From: Prochlorococcus sp. AG-363-J23
GTDB taxonomy: Bacteria > Cyanobacteriota > Cyanobacteriia > PCC-6307 > Cyanobiaceae
NCBI GenBank assembly: GCA_003280245.1
Contig: QCFN01000001.1
Span: 88,300 to 130,617 of the forward strand
Length of the DNA: 42,318 bases
Reading direction: 5' to 3'
Position numbers and translations under genes: made by a program. The number at the start of each line of letters is the position of its first letter. The first letter of the stretch is position 1. The notes under the pieces were generated by a model. It was not told the origin of the DNA, did not search any database, and saw only the letters and a list, made by a program, of their open reading frames with translations. This document shows positions 1 through 8,562 of this stretch, piece by piece.

Positions 1-543
1 CAACTTTAATTGAATTTTCTGAGCTTTATTTGGACCTAGGGGTAATAGCCTTAAGCAAGCACTAAGTTGATTAGCTATCCAACTAAATAAATATCCTTGT
101 ATAACTTCAAACTTAGGTAATTCCCAGCTTAAACTTGCCCAAGACCAAGCTATTGGCCAAGAAAAATCTTTGCTTTTGTCAGGTAATGGATAATTTAATT
201 CTGAGAGCAATTGTAATAGCGACCTGCCCATTTGACGTTGTTGAGAACGAATTTCTACCGAATCTCTCAATGCTATTAACCAAGAATCCCATTCTTCTAT
301 ATTTTGCTTTGCACTAGATGCTTTATTTGCTTTCCATATTTTCAGGCAATCCATAATTGGTGACAGTGATGCAGCTTCTATTCTTAGTTGGCCTCTAAGT
401 AATTCATCTTTTAGCCAACAATATATTTCTTCTTCATTAGAGAGTTTTGTTGCCTGGGTTAAGAATTCAAGTCCTTCTGAATAACTAAAGGCCCCAACAG
501 GTAAAGCAGGGCTAACAAGTTGGAGGATATAAGGAGTTGTCAT
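1..543 (-). CDS. ureF: Urease accessory protein UreF (3' end outside window)
   Basis: Reading leftward from an ATG at 543, the frame stays open for 181 codons to the window edge. The N-terminus carries the UreF signature LVSPALPVGAFSYSEGLE, which is diagnostic for the family. UreF works with UreD and UreG to load nickel into apo-urease and acts as a gatekeeper for UreG GTP hydrolysis. Its ATG overlaps the ureE stop codon by one base (TAATG), so the two are probably translationally coupled. The family is about 220-230 residues long, so roughly 40-50 C-terminal residues are missing here. ureG would be expected just outside the window. Confidence 0.96.
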   Translation of the reverse strand, partial: MTTPYILQLVSPALPVGAFSYSEGLEFLTQATKLSNEEEIYCWLKDELLRGQLRIEAASLSPIMDCLKIWKANKASSAKQNIEEWDSWLIALRDSVEIRSQQRQMGRSLLQLLSELNYPLPDKSKDFSWPIAWSWASLSWELPKFEVIQGYLFSWIANQLSACLRLLPLGPNKAQKIQLKL

Positions 544-998
544 TAGTGATGATGATAGGTCTCTGAGTATGCTCCTTGTTCAGGATAAAACGATTTTTTT
601 ACGGTATATACTCCAAGCCCTCTTTTTAATAGCATCTTCTCGAGTACAGGGTCATTCAAGAAGAAAAGGAAATCCTCATGGAGTTCAAGATCAACATGCC
701 TATTTCCTAGGTGATAGGCAGCCTTTATTAATTCTAAAGGTGAATCAGCTTGAACTTTAATTAAATTTTCCATTGCTGCTTTAACTTTGATTTTTGGATA
801 TTCCTTCTCCCCTGTAAGTATCTCTCCAGGAATTAGAGGGCCTATTCTAGGTAGTTGAAGTAATACATCAAGTCCACAGGAAGTCTTTCTGAGACCTCTC
901 AACTTGGTTCGTTCATTAGCAGAGAGTGGAAGCGTTAAATACTTTCCATTTTTAGGAGCCGAATCTCTTTTAGTAAGAACAATTGGTTGATAAGACAA
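543..998 (-). CDS. ureE: Urease accessory protein UreE, nickel metallochaperone
   Basis: This 151-residue protein has the UreE layout: an N-terminal LTKRDSAP-like start, a beta-rich peptide-binding domain, and a central metal-binding region with LGNRHVDLEL (the conserved GNRH). It ends in a short histidine tail (YHHH). UreE delivers Ni2+ to the urease activation complex. The start must be TTG at 998, because the next upstream in-frame codons include a stop and there is no internal ATG before residue 75. The gene lies head-to-head with ureD, and its stop overlaps the ureF ATG. The His tail is much shorter than in Klebsiella. Confidence 0.95.
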   Translation of the reverse strand: MSYQPIVLTKRDSAPKNGKYLTLPLSANERTKLRGLRKTSCGLDVLLQLPRIGPLIPGEILTGEKEYPKIKVKAAMENLIKVQADSPLELIKAAYHLGNRHVDLELHEDFLFFLNDPVLEKMLLKRGLGVYTVKKSFYPEQGAYSETYHHH

Positions 999-1047
999 TG
1001 TTCAGATGACTTTACTTGGTTAATAAAGGTTAAAAGTAAGCTGTTTT

Positions 1048-1069
1048 CTGTTAAATCTTTACTTAACAG
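1048..1069. promoter_or_regulatory. Palindrome in the divergent ureE/ureD promoter region
   Basis: CTGTTAA, eight bases, then TTAACAG form perfect 7-bp arms between the divergent ureEF and ureDABC operons. The span (22 bp) and symmetry resemble a CRP/NtcA-family site. The bases flanking the N8 are TAA/TTA, however, not the canonical NtcA GTA/TAC. A direct repeat GGTTAA-N4-GGTTAA lies just upstream (1019-1034). An operator role is inferred only. Confidence 0.35.
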
Positions 1070-1087
1070 TTGCTTTAGCATATCGGA

Positions 1088-2044
1088 ATGAAGCAAAAAA
1101 GCAGCACTTGGCACGGAACTTGTGATCTTAGATTTTTTAAGAGATCAGAAAGTCAAAGTTTGGTCCCTCAGACAATTTATCAGGGGATTTGTCGGGCTCC
1201 ATTTAAGTTAATGCGTTCTTCTTCTAAGCCTGATGGATGGTGTGAGCTACCTATTCTTCATACCGCTGGAGGCTTAGTGGGTGGTGATCAGCTGACACTA
1301 AAAGTTATAGCTGAAGAAGGTAGCCGATGTCATTTAACAACTGTGGCAGCTCAAAAGGTATATGGAACTGTTGGACGTTCAAGAGTTAACCCTCAAGGTC
1401 AATGGGCAAAACAAAATTGTCATATTGGAATTCATAATGATTCTCATGTTGAATGGTTACCTCAAGAAGTTATTGTTTTTGCTAATGGCCTTTTTGAACA
1501 AAAAACTTTTGTTGAACTTCCTCTCTCTTCAAGCTTTCTTGGTGCTGAAATTGTTAGATTAGGTAGAACAGCTTCAGGAGAAAGTTTAGATTCTGGTTGT
1601 TGGCGTTCAAGTCTAGAGATCTCTCGCAAAGGCTCTACCAATAATTTCTGGGAGTTTGTGGATCGTTTGGAGTTAAGTGGAGATGCCCTTACTTCTTTAC
1701 ATGGGATGGCAGGCAGGCCTGTTCTGGGGTCTTTGGTTTGGGTTGCTCCTGAATTTCTTTCTAAAAAGGATATAGAGCAGCTTTTAGTTTCATCTTTAGA
1801 TAGCAGATCTGGTTTAGAAGGCTTTATGAGCTGCAGTCTGCTTAGACAAGGAATTTCAGCAAGATACCTTGGTCCTTCAACTCAATCTGCAAGATTTTGG
1901 TTTTTTCGCATCTGGACTGAGATCAGAAAACTTAGTTTTTTAAAGTATCCAGAGGCTCCTAGAGTTTGGCCCATCCAGGAAAATCCTTTTAGTGAAAAAT
2001 ATCCAAATAAAAGTTTTCAAGATTCAATCGCTGTCAGAATGTAA
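1088..2044 (+). CDS. ureD: Urease accessory protein UreD
   Basis: This 318-residue protein matches UreD/UreH. It contains the conserved PFKLMRSS-like segment, LHTAGGLVGGDQL (the GG-V-GGD signature) near residue 60, LTTVAAQKVYG, and the central EWLPQEVIVF motif. UreD is the scaffold that binds the urease apoprotein and recruits UreF and UreG for nickel insertion in the cytoplasm. The length is normal. It is the first gene of a rightward ureD-ureA-ureB-ureC operon (16 bp to ureA) and diverges from ureE. The start ATG at 1088 is the only good one. Confidence 0.96.
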   Translation: MKQKSSTWHGTCDLRFFKRSESQSLVPQTIYQGICRAPFKLMRSSSKPDGWCELPILHTAGGLVGGDQLTLKVIAEEGSRCHLTTVAAQKVYGTVGRSRVNPQGQWAKQNCHIGIHNDSHVEWLPQEVIVFANGLFEQKTFVELPLSSSFLGAEIVRLGRTASGESLDSGCWRSSLEISRKGSTNNFWEFVDRLELSGDALTSLHGMAGRPVLGSLVWVAPEFLSKKDIEQLLVSSLDSRSGLEGFMSCSLLRQGISARYLGPSTQSARFWFFRIWTEIRKLSFLKYPEAPRVWPIQENPFSEKYPNKSFQDSIAVRM

Positions 2045-2060
2045 TCGAATAATGGATTAA

Positions 2061-2363
2061 ATGAATCTCAGCCCTCAAGAGAAAGACAAACTTCTTGTTT
2101 TTACCGCCGCCCTTCTTGCTGAGCGAAGGTTGAACCGCGGGTTAAAACTTAATCACCCAGAAGCTGTAGCTTGGTTAAGTTTCCAAGTATTAGAAGGTGC
2201 CCGTGATGGTAAAACTGTTGCGGAGCTTATGGCAGAAGGTACTTCTTGGTTAAAACGAGATCAGGTTATGGAAGGAGTTCCAGAATTAATTGATGACGTC
2301 CAGATTGAGGCTGTATTTCCTGATGGCAGCAAACTTGTAACACTCCATGACCCAATTCGTTAA
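2061..2363 (+). CDS. ureA: Urease gamma subunit
   Basis: This 100-residue protein is a full-length urease gamma chain. It contains [21 protein letters not shown] at the start, LNHPEAVAW, the [12 protein letters not shown] block and the ending [20 protein letters not shown], all family hallmarks. Together with beta and alpha chains it forms the nickel hydrolase that converts urea to ammonia and carbamate. It lies between ureD and ureB with very short spacing. There is no anomaly. Confidence 0.97.
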   Translation: MNLSPQEKDKLLVFTAALLAERRLNRGLKLNHPEAVAWLSFQVLEGARDGKTVAELMAEGTSWLKRDQVMEGVPELIDDVQIEAVFPDGSKLVTLHDPIR

Positions 2364-2373
2364 ATTAAAAGCA

Positions 2374-2691
2374 ATGAAACCTTTGATTCCTGGCGAATTA
2401 ATCCCTGAAGAGGGATACATAGAGCTTAATGCTGGAAGACCAGTAACGACTTTAGCGGTCTCAAATAAGGGAGATAGGCCTATTCAAGTGGGTTCTCATT
2501 TTCATTTTTACGAATCAAATAATGCTCTTGATTTTGACCGAGAGTCAGCGTTAGGGAAAAGACTTGATATCCCTGCTGGAACCGCAATAAGATTTGAGCC
2601 TGGAGATTGTCGAGATGTCAATCTTGTTCCTTTTGGAGGAAAACGAATAGCTTTTGGTTTTAACGGTTTAGTAAACGGTCATTTGACTTAA
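2374..2691 (+). CDS. ureB: Urease beta subunit
   Basis: This is a 105-residue urease beta chain. It begins [14 protein letters not shown] and carries the conserved [19 protein letters not shown] segment, the [16 protein letters not shown] segment and the terminal FGFNGLVNG. An upstream in-frame ATG at 2347 lies inside ureA and would add nine residues not typical of the family. The ATG at 2374, ten bases after the ureA stop, fits better. The protein packs against UreA and UreC in the trimer. Six bases separate it from ureC. Confidence 0.96.
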   Translation: MKPLIPGELIPEEGYIELNAGRPVTTLAVSNKGDRPIQVGSHFHFYESNNALDFDRESALGKRLDIPAGTAIRFEPGDCRDVNLVPFGGKRIAFGFNGLVNGHLT

Positions 2692-2697
2692 TTAATC

Positions 2698-4407
2698 ATG
2701 CCATTTCAAATTTCACGTAAAGCATATGCTGAAACATATGGCCCAACCAAGGGAGATAGATTGAGATTAGCTGATACAGATTTAATTTTGGAGGTAGAAG
2801 AAGATCAAACTATTTACGGCGATGAAGTGAAGTTTGGTGGTGGGAAAGTCATTAGAGATGGCATGGGACAATCTCAATTATCTAGAGATCAAGGAGTAGT
2901 TGATACCGTAATAACTAATGCATTGATTTTAGATTGGTGGGGAATTGTTAAAGCTGACGTAGGTATAAAAGATGGAAAGATTGTTGGTATAGGGAAAGCA
3001 GGAAATCCAGATACCCAAGAAGGCGTATCTATTTTTATTGGAGCAGGTACTGAGGCTATTGCAGGAGAAGGCCACATTCTTACTGCAGGAGGTATTGATA
3101 GCCATATTCATTTTATTTGTCCTCAACAGATAGAAACCGCACTTTCTAGTGGAATTACAACAATGCTTGGAGGCGGAACTGGACCAGCTACTGGCACTAA
3201 TGCAACTACCTGCACTCCAGGAGAATTCCATATTGGACGAATGCTTCAAGCTGCAGAAGACCTACCTGTAAATCTAGGCTTCTTTGGCAAGGGCAATGCT
3301 AGTAGTGCATCTGCAATTAAAGAACAAGTTGTTGCTGGTGCGTGTGGATTAAAACTTCACGAGGATTGGGGAACTACGCCGGCTTCAATCGATTGTTGTT
3401 TGGCAGTAGCTGATGAAATGGATGTTCAAGTATGTATTCATACCGATACACTTAATGAAGCAGGCTTTGTTGAAGACACAATTAGAGCAATTAATGGTCG
3501 AACAATACATACTTTCCATACAGAGGGTGCAGGAGGAGGCCATGCACCTGACATCATAAAAATATGTGGCGAAGAAAATGTTCTTCCTAGTAGTACAAAT
3601 CCAACTAGGCCATATACCTCTAACACCTTAGAAGAACATTTAGATATGCTTATGGTTTGTCATCATTTAGATCCTAAGATTCCTGAGGATGTTGCCTTTG
3701 CTGAATCACGAATTAGACGTGAAACAATTGCTGCTGAAGATATTCTTCATGACATAGGAGCTTTCTCTATTATTGCTAGTGATTCTCAGGCTATGGGAAG
3801 AGTAGGCGAGGTTATTACACGTACTTTTCAGACTGCACATAAAATGAAGGTGCAGCGCGGTGCACTTAATGAAGATACAAGTCGCAATGATAATAACCGT
3901 CTAAAACGTTATATAGCAAAAGTTACCATTAATCCGGCAATTACTCATGGAATAAGTGATTTTGTAGGATCAATTGAGGTAGGTAAATTAGCTGATCTTG
4001 TCCTTTGGAAACCAGGATTTTTTGCTGTAAAGCCTGAGGTTGTTATCAAAGGAGGAACTATTGTTTGGGCTCAGATGGGGGACGCAAACGCTTCTATCCC
4101 AACCCCCCAACCAGTTCATGGCCGTCCAATGTTTGGAGCTTTTCGCTCAGCAATTGCTCCTAGTTGCTTTACTTTTATGAGTAAGGCTTCTTTAGAGGCA
4201 GGGGTCCCTGATTCCCTTGGTTTAAGAAGAAGATGTGTTGGTATTACTAATACGCGTGATATTTCCAAGAAAGACATGAGAAGAAATAATGCATTACCTT
4301 CTATTTATGTCGATCCAGAAACTTATGAAGTCTTTGCCGATGGCGAGCTTCTTACATGTGAACCCTCAGAGTTTCTTCCCCTGGCACAGCGATACTTTTT
4401 ACTTTGA
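2698..4407 (+). CDS. ureC: Urease alpha subunit (catalytic, dinickel)
   Basis: This 569-residue catalytic chain has every active-site residue I looked for. The nickel ligands are His136 and His138 (HIH), Lys219 (the lysine carbamylated in the family, in GLKLHEDWG), His248 (CIHTDT) and Asp362 (ASDSQAMG). The mobile-flap Cys321 and His322 are present in MVCHHLD. By analogy with characterised ureases it hydrolyses urea in the cytoplasm, feeding ammonium to glutamine synthetase. The gene is intact, full length and the last of ureDABC. No clear terminator follows. Confidence 0.98.
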   Translation: MPFQISRKAYAETYGPTKGDRLRLADTDLILEVEEDQTIYGDEVKFGGGKVIRDGMGQSQLSRDQGVVDTVITNALILDWWGIVKADVGIKDGKIVGIGKAGNPDTQEGVSIFIGAGTEAIAGEGHILTAGGIDSHIHFICPQQIETALSSGITTMLGGGTGPATGTNATTCTPGEFHIGRMLQAAEDLPVNLGFFGKGNASSASAIKEQVVAGACGLKLHEDWGTTPASIDCCLAVADEMDVQVCIHTDTLNEAGFVEDTIRAINGRTIHTFHTEGAGGGHAPDIIKICGEENVLPSSTNPTRPYTSNTLEEHLDMLMVCHHLDPKIPEDVAFAESRIRRETIAAEDILHDIGAFSIIASDSQAMGRVGEVITRTFQTAHKMKVQRGALNEDTSRNDNNRLKRYIAKVTINPAITHGISDFVGSIEVGKLADLVLWKPGFFAVKPEVVIKGGTIVWAQMGDANASIPTPQPVHGRPMFGAFRSAIAPSCFTFMSKASLEAGVPDSLGLRRRCVGITNTRDISKKDMRRNNALPSIYVDPETYEVFADGELLTCEPSEFLPLAQRYFLL

Positions 4408-4476
4408 TTAAGCAGCTCAAATTAAATCTCCATAAATTTGGCTAAATGCCTTCTGACTGCAGAACATGAGTTGATT

Positions 4477-5448
4477 ATGGAATATTGTTTAAATCTTCAT
4501 ATAGGCAAACCAAAATGTGCTAGCACATTTTTACAGAAGGAAATTTTTCCATTTTACAAAGGGACATATCTTGGAAAGAGCTTCGATTTCTCTTCTGATA
4601 ATCGTTCTACTCATTTTCTTAACGGATTTGATTTTAATTTTATTAAGCAGATACTTTGTATTGATGGAATAAATAAAATAAATATTAATGATAAAACCAA
4701 ATTAAAGAGATCTTTTGCTGAAAAAAATATATTATTATCCGAGGAACTAATAACATCAAGATTTCTTTTCCATTTTTATAATGAGATCATAAGAAATCTG
4801 GTTGATATCACAGCAGAACTAGACTTGGAGAACTCCTTTGATGAAGGCTTAAAACTTGGCTTAAATGATGGTATTAAATCTTTCCTTATACATGAGTATG
4901 ATGTAGGTAGAACCATTAATAGATTATGTCATGTTGTTGATAGAATTCCTGATTATATTCTAGTTGTTGAGCGAGATTTCGTTGGGTGGATTTATTCGTT
5001 ATTCTTCCAGTTTAAATCGATAAATCTATCAAAAAAAATAGTTGATTCAACTTATAAGAGAATAGATCAGTCAAGTTTTACGCACAAAACTTTGTTTGGA
5101 ATGGCTGGTTATGCAATGGGGATAGAATTAAGCGCATTATCAAAGAATAGTTCTTTTGGAATTTCAGCGTTTTCTACTAAGAGGAGTATAGAAAAGTTAT
5201 TCCCCTTTGCTACCATCAAAGTCCTAGAATATAGACATAGAACAAGTGATTTTAAAGATACACTTATAGATATAATCTCTGATTTCATGTCGATAGACTT
5301 GGAAAATGCCGATTCTAACAATTTTGATTTTAAAGTAAATAAATCTTCTGATAAAGAATCTTATAAAGACTTTTCAATGGAACTAAAGAAGAAGCTTGCT
5401 AAATGCATTATTAAAAATAATATTAAGGAAATCGCCCTTTTTGTCTAG
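4477..5448 (+). CDS. Sulfotransferase-like protein (P-loop, PAPS type)
   Basis: This is a 323-residue protein starting from ATG 4477; a TTG at 4438 would add 13 residues. Near the N-terminus it has HIGKPKCASTFLQ (residues 8-20), a P-loop like the 5'-phosphosulfate-binding loop of PAPS sulfotransferases (HIGKPKTGSTSLQ-type). VVERDFVGWIYSLF follows, with Arg166 and Ser174 placed like the 3'-phosphate-binding R...S pair. It probably modifies a surface glycan or lipid. It is AT-rich, like the neighbouring glycosyltransferase genes. The acceptor is unknown, and the family call rests on these two motifs. Confidence 0.7.
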   Translation: MEYCLNLHIGKPKCASTFLQKEIFPFYKGTYLGKSFDFSSDNRSTHFLNGFDFNFIKQILCIDGINKININDKTKLKRSFAEKNILLSEELITSRFLFHFYNEIIRNLVDITAELDLENSFDEGLKLGLNDGIKSFLIHEYDVGRTINRLCHVVDRIPDYILVVERDFVGWIYSLFFQFKSINLSKKIVDSTYKRIDQSSFTHKTLFGMAGYAMGIELSALSKNSSFGISAFSTKRSIEKLFPFATIKVLEYRHRTSDFKDTLIDIISDFMSIDLENADSNNFDFKVNKSSDKESYKDFSMELKKKLAKCIIKNNIKEIALFV

Positions 5449-5586
5449 AAAATTAAATCCGACCTAATTACTTATTTTTTTTGATTTAGAAGCTAAATAT
5501 TGATATTAAACTAATACTAGAGCTAGGGCGACGAATTTTCCTTTATATCTTTGCTAGAGTATGTATGTTATGTGAATGGCTAATAT

Positions 5587-6579
5587 ATGAAACTTTCTAA
5601 GCCATGGTGGCGAATAAACCATCGCGCTAAAAAGAGCGGGAGTCTCTCTCCTGAAATTTCACTTTTCCCAGAGGAATTTCTCACTAGAAATAGTAATAAC
5701 CGATTTCTTTTAGCATGTTCTGATTATAATTATCTCTTAGAAAATATAGAAAGTTTAGATACCTACGAGAAATCTAATTCTCCTTTAACTCTTTTATGTG
5801 GAATTTATTTTGATTATCAAGATTTGCCTAATGCTAAATCAAAATTGGAGCTTTTAAAGGAGAAGTCCTACAATAAAATAAATTTCTTTGCCTTTTATTC
5901 AAAGGACCTAAGCTCGATAACATCGACAATTAACTCAGTAGATATAAGCTGGGATTATATAGTTAATTATATAAGAATATCTCGATTTAACCTTGTCATG
6001 AAGATTTGGGATCAGCTAGGAATATCTAAACTTAGCTCTACAATATGTACTCATGCTACTTACATTGTTGATTTGGATTTTTTTGCTTTAGGTAATTTCG
6101 ATTTGAGAATATCTAATGAGTATGCGAAAAAGCGAATGATTTTTTCCTGGTCAAATAATATTTACTCTAATACTGATTTTCCGAAAAAATTATCAGGCTT
6201 AAGTCTTAAGTGTTCTTCTACTGAAAGTGCTAGGTTAGTTCATTATCCTTCTCATAGAACTATTAAGGCTGGTTTCACTTGCCTTTCTCCATCAAAATTA
6301 TCACGTCTTTTTCTTGACCTATTTAAGAGTTTAAGTATTGGATCTCAATCCTTTGAGAGGGAACCTATTTATATGCGATTATGTACGTTTTATTATGGTG
6401 ATCAATTAGCAATTCTTCTATCATTGCAAGATCTAAAAGGATTTCTTGCCGAGGAATATGATAAAGAAATAGGATGGATTGATATTTATAATTCGAGCAT
6501 TGTAAATCTATCTTTGGATTCCTCACCATTACTTTATTTGCCTAAGGGTAATGGGATATATGACGGAAGAATATCATGA
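5587..6579 (+). CDS. Uncharacterised protein, possibly a GT-A-like glycosyltransferase
   Basis: This 330-residue protein starts at the ATG at 5587. I do not recognise a named family with certainty. A central segment YIVDLDFFAL contains an Asp-x-Asp pair in a hydrophobic strand context typical of metal-binding DxD motifs in GT-A glycosyltransferases. A later YYGDQLAILL element resembles GDQ-type motifs in some nucleotide-sugar transferases. There is no signal peptide or membrane helix. Its neighbours are a sulfotransferase-like gene upstream and, beyond rpsU, a GT4 enzyme, so a cell-surface glycan role is inferred. It could instead be a strain-specific hypothetical. Confidence 0.5.
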   Translation: MKLSKPWWRINHRAKKSGSLSPEISLFPEEFLTRNSNNRFLLACSDYNYLLENIESLDTYEKSNSPLTLLCGIYFDYQDLPNAKSKLELLKEKSYNKINFFAFYSKDLSSITSTINSVDISWDYIVNYIRISRFNLVMKIWDQLGISKLSSTICTHATYIVDLDFFALGNFDLRISNEYAKKRMIFSWSNNIYSNTDFPKKLSGLSLKCSSTESARLVHYPSHRTIKAGFTCLSPSKLSRLFLDLFKSLSIGSQSFEREPIYMRLCTFYYGDQLAILLSLQDLKGFLAEEYDKEIGWIDIYNSSIVNLSLDSSPLLYLPKGNGIYDGRIS

Positions 6580-6618
6580 TTTTGTTAACTCATACTTTAA
6601 CTATAGCTAGAGAATAAT

Positions 6619-6867
6619 TTAGAACTTTTTAGTCTCCTTAACGAGGAACCCTTTTTTAGTAATAAGCTTATCATCATTAATTTCAATTCCTTTAACTATA
6701 GAAATTTCTCCTTTTAGGCCCTCAGCTGCTAGGTCTGATCCCATTTGTTTAATAACTTCTGATTCAACTAGATTTAGATCAATCTTATCCGGAGTCATTT
6801 TGGCAAAGAGTTTATGGGTTTTTGAAGCTACGACCTCAGTAGCATTAGTAATTTTCACAATAATCAT
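6619..6867 (-). CDS. Conserved small picocyanobacterial protein, unknown function
   Basis: This is an 82-residue soluble protein. I chose the ATG at 6867, which gives an N-terminus MIIVKITNATEVVASK; I recall the same opening in a conserved small protein of marine cyanobacteria. An ATG at 6900 would add 11 residues. It is rich in charged residues, has no Cys, no membrane segment and no catalytic motif I can name. It is convergent with the preceding glycosyltransferase-like gene and has no co-directional partner close by. Function unknown. Confidence 0.7.
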   Translation of the reverse strand: MIIVKITNATEVVASKTHKLFAKMTPDKIDLNLVESEVIKQMGSDLAAEGLKGEISIVKGIEINDDKLITKKGFLVKETKKF

Positions 6868-7861
6868 TGAATCCAAATAGCTTCTAAACAATATAGACAT
6901 TAGTTACACATCAATTAGAGTTCTTTACAATTTTTTCTTTTTAAAAGTTCGATTCTCATGGTACTTATGTTTTTACTTTTTCAATTAATGCTAGCTTGAT
7001 GTTTAACTTGGGTATTGAGATTTTATTAATTCTAGGCTTTAACGGTCTGTTGAAATATCCCTAGCCAAAAGTACTTCAAGAAACTGGTTCCATTTCTTTG
7101 GAAACTTCCACCTTATAAGAATACCTATATATACAAGATAAGCGCAACCTTCAGAGGTATGCTGGATTGTGTGAAGAATTTGATTCATAGAACCCTTATA
7201 AGATATTTGCGCTCATTTGTCTAAATTGTTAAGGATTAATTCTTAAAATTAATAATATTACAAGAATTTAGCGCTTACTTTTGCTCTTAGACTTTGAATT
7301 GCTTTTCTCCTAAGCGTAGAAAAGTTTGAGATAAACCAGTTTATTTGAGTTAAATGGCTATACCAGCCTATAAATTGAAAACCATATCCCCATATGTAGG
7401 AAGATAACCCTCTTTAGATAAAGCTTTTTACTGTCATATCCTAAATGAATGTTGATTCTCTAGGGTTTTGATGGCTTAAGAGACGAGAGGGTGAACTAGG
7501 TTGGAATTTGCCTAAAACGCAACTAGTCCTCATTTTATGAGGAGTATTCAATGAATTCTGAGCCTTTAAAAGCAAATTTTTCAACTAAGTTGGAATGTAA
7601 AGCCACCTTGTAACTAAAAGACCTCGAATTGAAATATTCACCATTCCTTCTTGTCTTAACTGATCGCAATTTTCAGGATAGGCTTAAAAGCCTTGTAATA
7701 ACAGGCTTCTGAAGCGAGGTGAATGGCTTGAGAGGTGGCTCCTTCTTTTCTTCGATAGGGATTTTGGTAGGGTTTTGCACAAATTTAGTAAGCATATATA
7801 TAAGAAGAAGGCTGAATTGCCCCTTAAACCTTTAAGGTCATTCATGTTTAAGGATTTGCTT
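6868..7861. other. Long intergenic region upstream of rpsU
   Basis: About 1 kb contains no convincing gene longer than 20 codons on either strand. It holds a mini-ORF at 7551-7613 with a strong Shine-Dalgarno inside a hairpin (7529-7543), and a CCTTAAA-CC-TTTAAGG hairpin (7822-7837) 24 bases before the rpsU start. The region may contain an untranslated leader or a small RNA. I recognise no known RNA family, and no tRNA is present. Confidence 0.5.
7551..7613 (+). CDS. Possible 20-residue mini-ORF with strong ribosome binding site
   Basis: An ATG at 7551 is preceded at correct spacing by GAGGAG, an unusually strong Shine-Dalgarno for this genome. Part of that site lies in the right arm of CCTCAT-TTT-ATGAGG (7529-7543), so it could be occluded by a hairpin. 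The frame encodes 20 residues and stops at 7613, about 250 bases before rpsU. It may be a leader peptide or chance. Nothing in the product is recognisable. Confidence 0.25.
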   Translation: MNSEPLKANFSTKLECKATL

Positions 7862-8044
7862 TTGACTCAAGTCACTGTTGGTGAAAACGAAGGAGTTGAA
7901 TCTGCTCTTCGACGCTTTAAGCGAGAGGTCGTTAAGGCTGGGATCTTTAACGAGTTAAGACGAATTCGTCACCATGAAACCCCTGTTGAGAAGTACAAGC
8001 GAAAGCAAAGGCTTCGCAGCAAAAGTCGTAGGCGCAGCCGGTAG
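7862..8044 (+). CDS. rpsU: 30S ribosomal protein S21
   Basis: The product is 60 residues with the S21 core [20 protein letters not shown], then [23 protein letters not shown] and a Lys/Arg-rich tail, as expected for this RNA-binding small-subunit protein. The family normally begins right at M-TQV. That is a TTG at 7862 here, preceded by AAGGA (7850-7854) seven bases upstream, so TTG is preferred to the upstream ATG codons at 7775 or 7844. The gene stands alone with a long noncoding leader, and its stop lies inside a terminator hairpin. Confidence 0.93.
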   Translation: MTQVTVGENEGVESALRRFKREVVKAGIFNELRRIRHHETPVEKYKRKQRLRSKSRRRSR

Positions 8045-8066
8045 CTAAGCATCGGTTGCCTTTTTT
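8034..8066 (+). terminator. Intrinsic terminator overlapping the rpsU stop
   Basis: GCAGCCG (8034-8040) pairs with CGGTTGC (8053-8059) with one G-T wobble, followed by C and six T (8061-8066). The left arm and the stop codon both lie inside the structure. Confidence 0.65.
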
Positions 8067-8172
8067 GAAGTTCCTAAAGCGGGAGCAGACTTTATTGTGT
8101 TTTGTCCTTGTTAATCGATATTGGTTAAGGACAGAATATATAAACCTATTAAAGGCACCTTTCAAATCTTTA

Positions 8173-8206
8173 TCTTTAGGTATCAATTTTTGTAGATACC
8201 TAAAGA
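8173..8206. repeat. Perfect 12-bp inverted repeat, 10-nt loop
   Basis: TCTTTAGGTATC (8173-8184) and GATACCTAAAGA (8195-8206) are exact complements. No T-run follows on either strand, so this is not a standard terminator. It lies in the 8045-8558 gap between rpsU and a glycosyltransferase gene. Role unknown: RNA structure or protein-binding palindrome. Confidence 0.6.
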
Positions 8207-8436
8207 GAACCATTCCTATGGTCAATAGTTTTAGTAAAACATAAATAACATTCTCATTAAAATAGCTATGAATTTAATCTTCGAACTTGAGGCTACTCTA
8301 CTAGGATTTTTATTGCTTTAAATGTAATCTAATAATAGATTTATTTTATCTATTGAGAAAATTTGAATTATTTGACATTAAATAGTTATCCTTTGCAGTT
8401 TTTTTCTTTTTATAAGTCATTTATTAGAATGATAAA

Positions 8437-8562
8437 ATGAATTTTAGGCGATTACATTCTGCATTATTATGTAGAGTTGTATTTATCTCGATTTTCGGAG
8501 AAAATAACTTAATCCTCCATGCTGCTAGATTTGCTTATATAGCTTTGTATCTTCGAGGATGA
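8437..8562 (+). CDS. Possible 41-residue ORF overlapping the glycosyltransferase start
   Basis: An ATG at 8437 opens a 41-codon frame whose TGA (8560-8562) overlaps the next gene's ATG (8559) in the ATGA arrangement typical of translational coupling. The product has no recognisable motif, and no Shine-Dalgarno is visible. It may be a coupling leader or a chance frame. Confidence 0.22.
   Translation: MNFRRLHSALLCRVVFISIFGENNLILHAARFAYIALYLRG

Noticed and set aside
1018-1034. Pho box from the GGTTAA direct repeats.
   Set aside because: The repeat period is 10 bases rather than the 11 of cyanobacterial Pho boxes, and one base in the second unit breaks the consensus.
999-1087. Canonical NtcA site (GTA-N8-TAC) in the urease promoter.
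   Set aside because: I found no exact match. The palindrome present has TAA/TTA flanking the N8, so it is reported only as an undefined palindrome.
6930-6970. tRNA-like T-loop sequence GTTCGATTC.
   Set aside because: The flanking bases cannot form a 5-bp T stem, and no acceptor, D or anticodon arm is found at the right distances.
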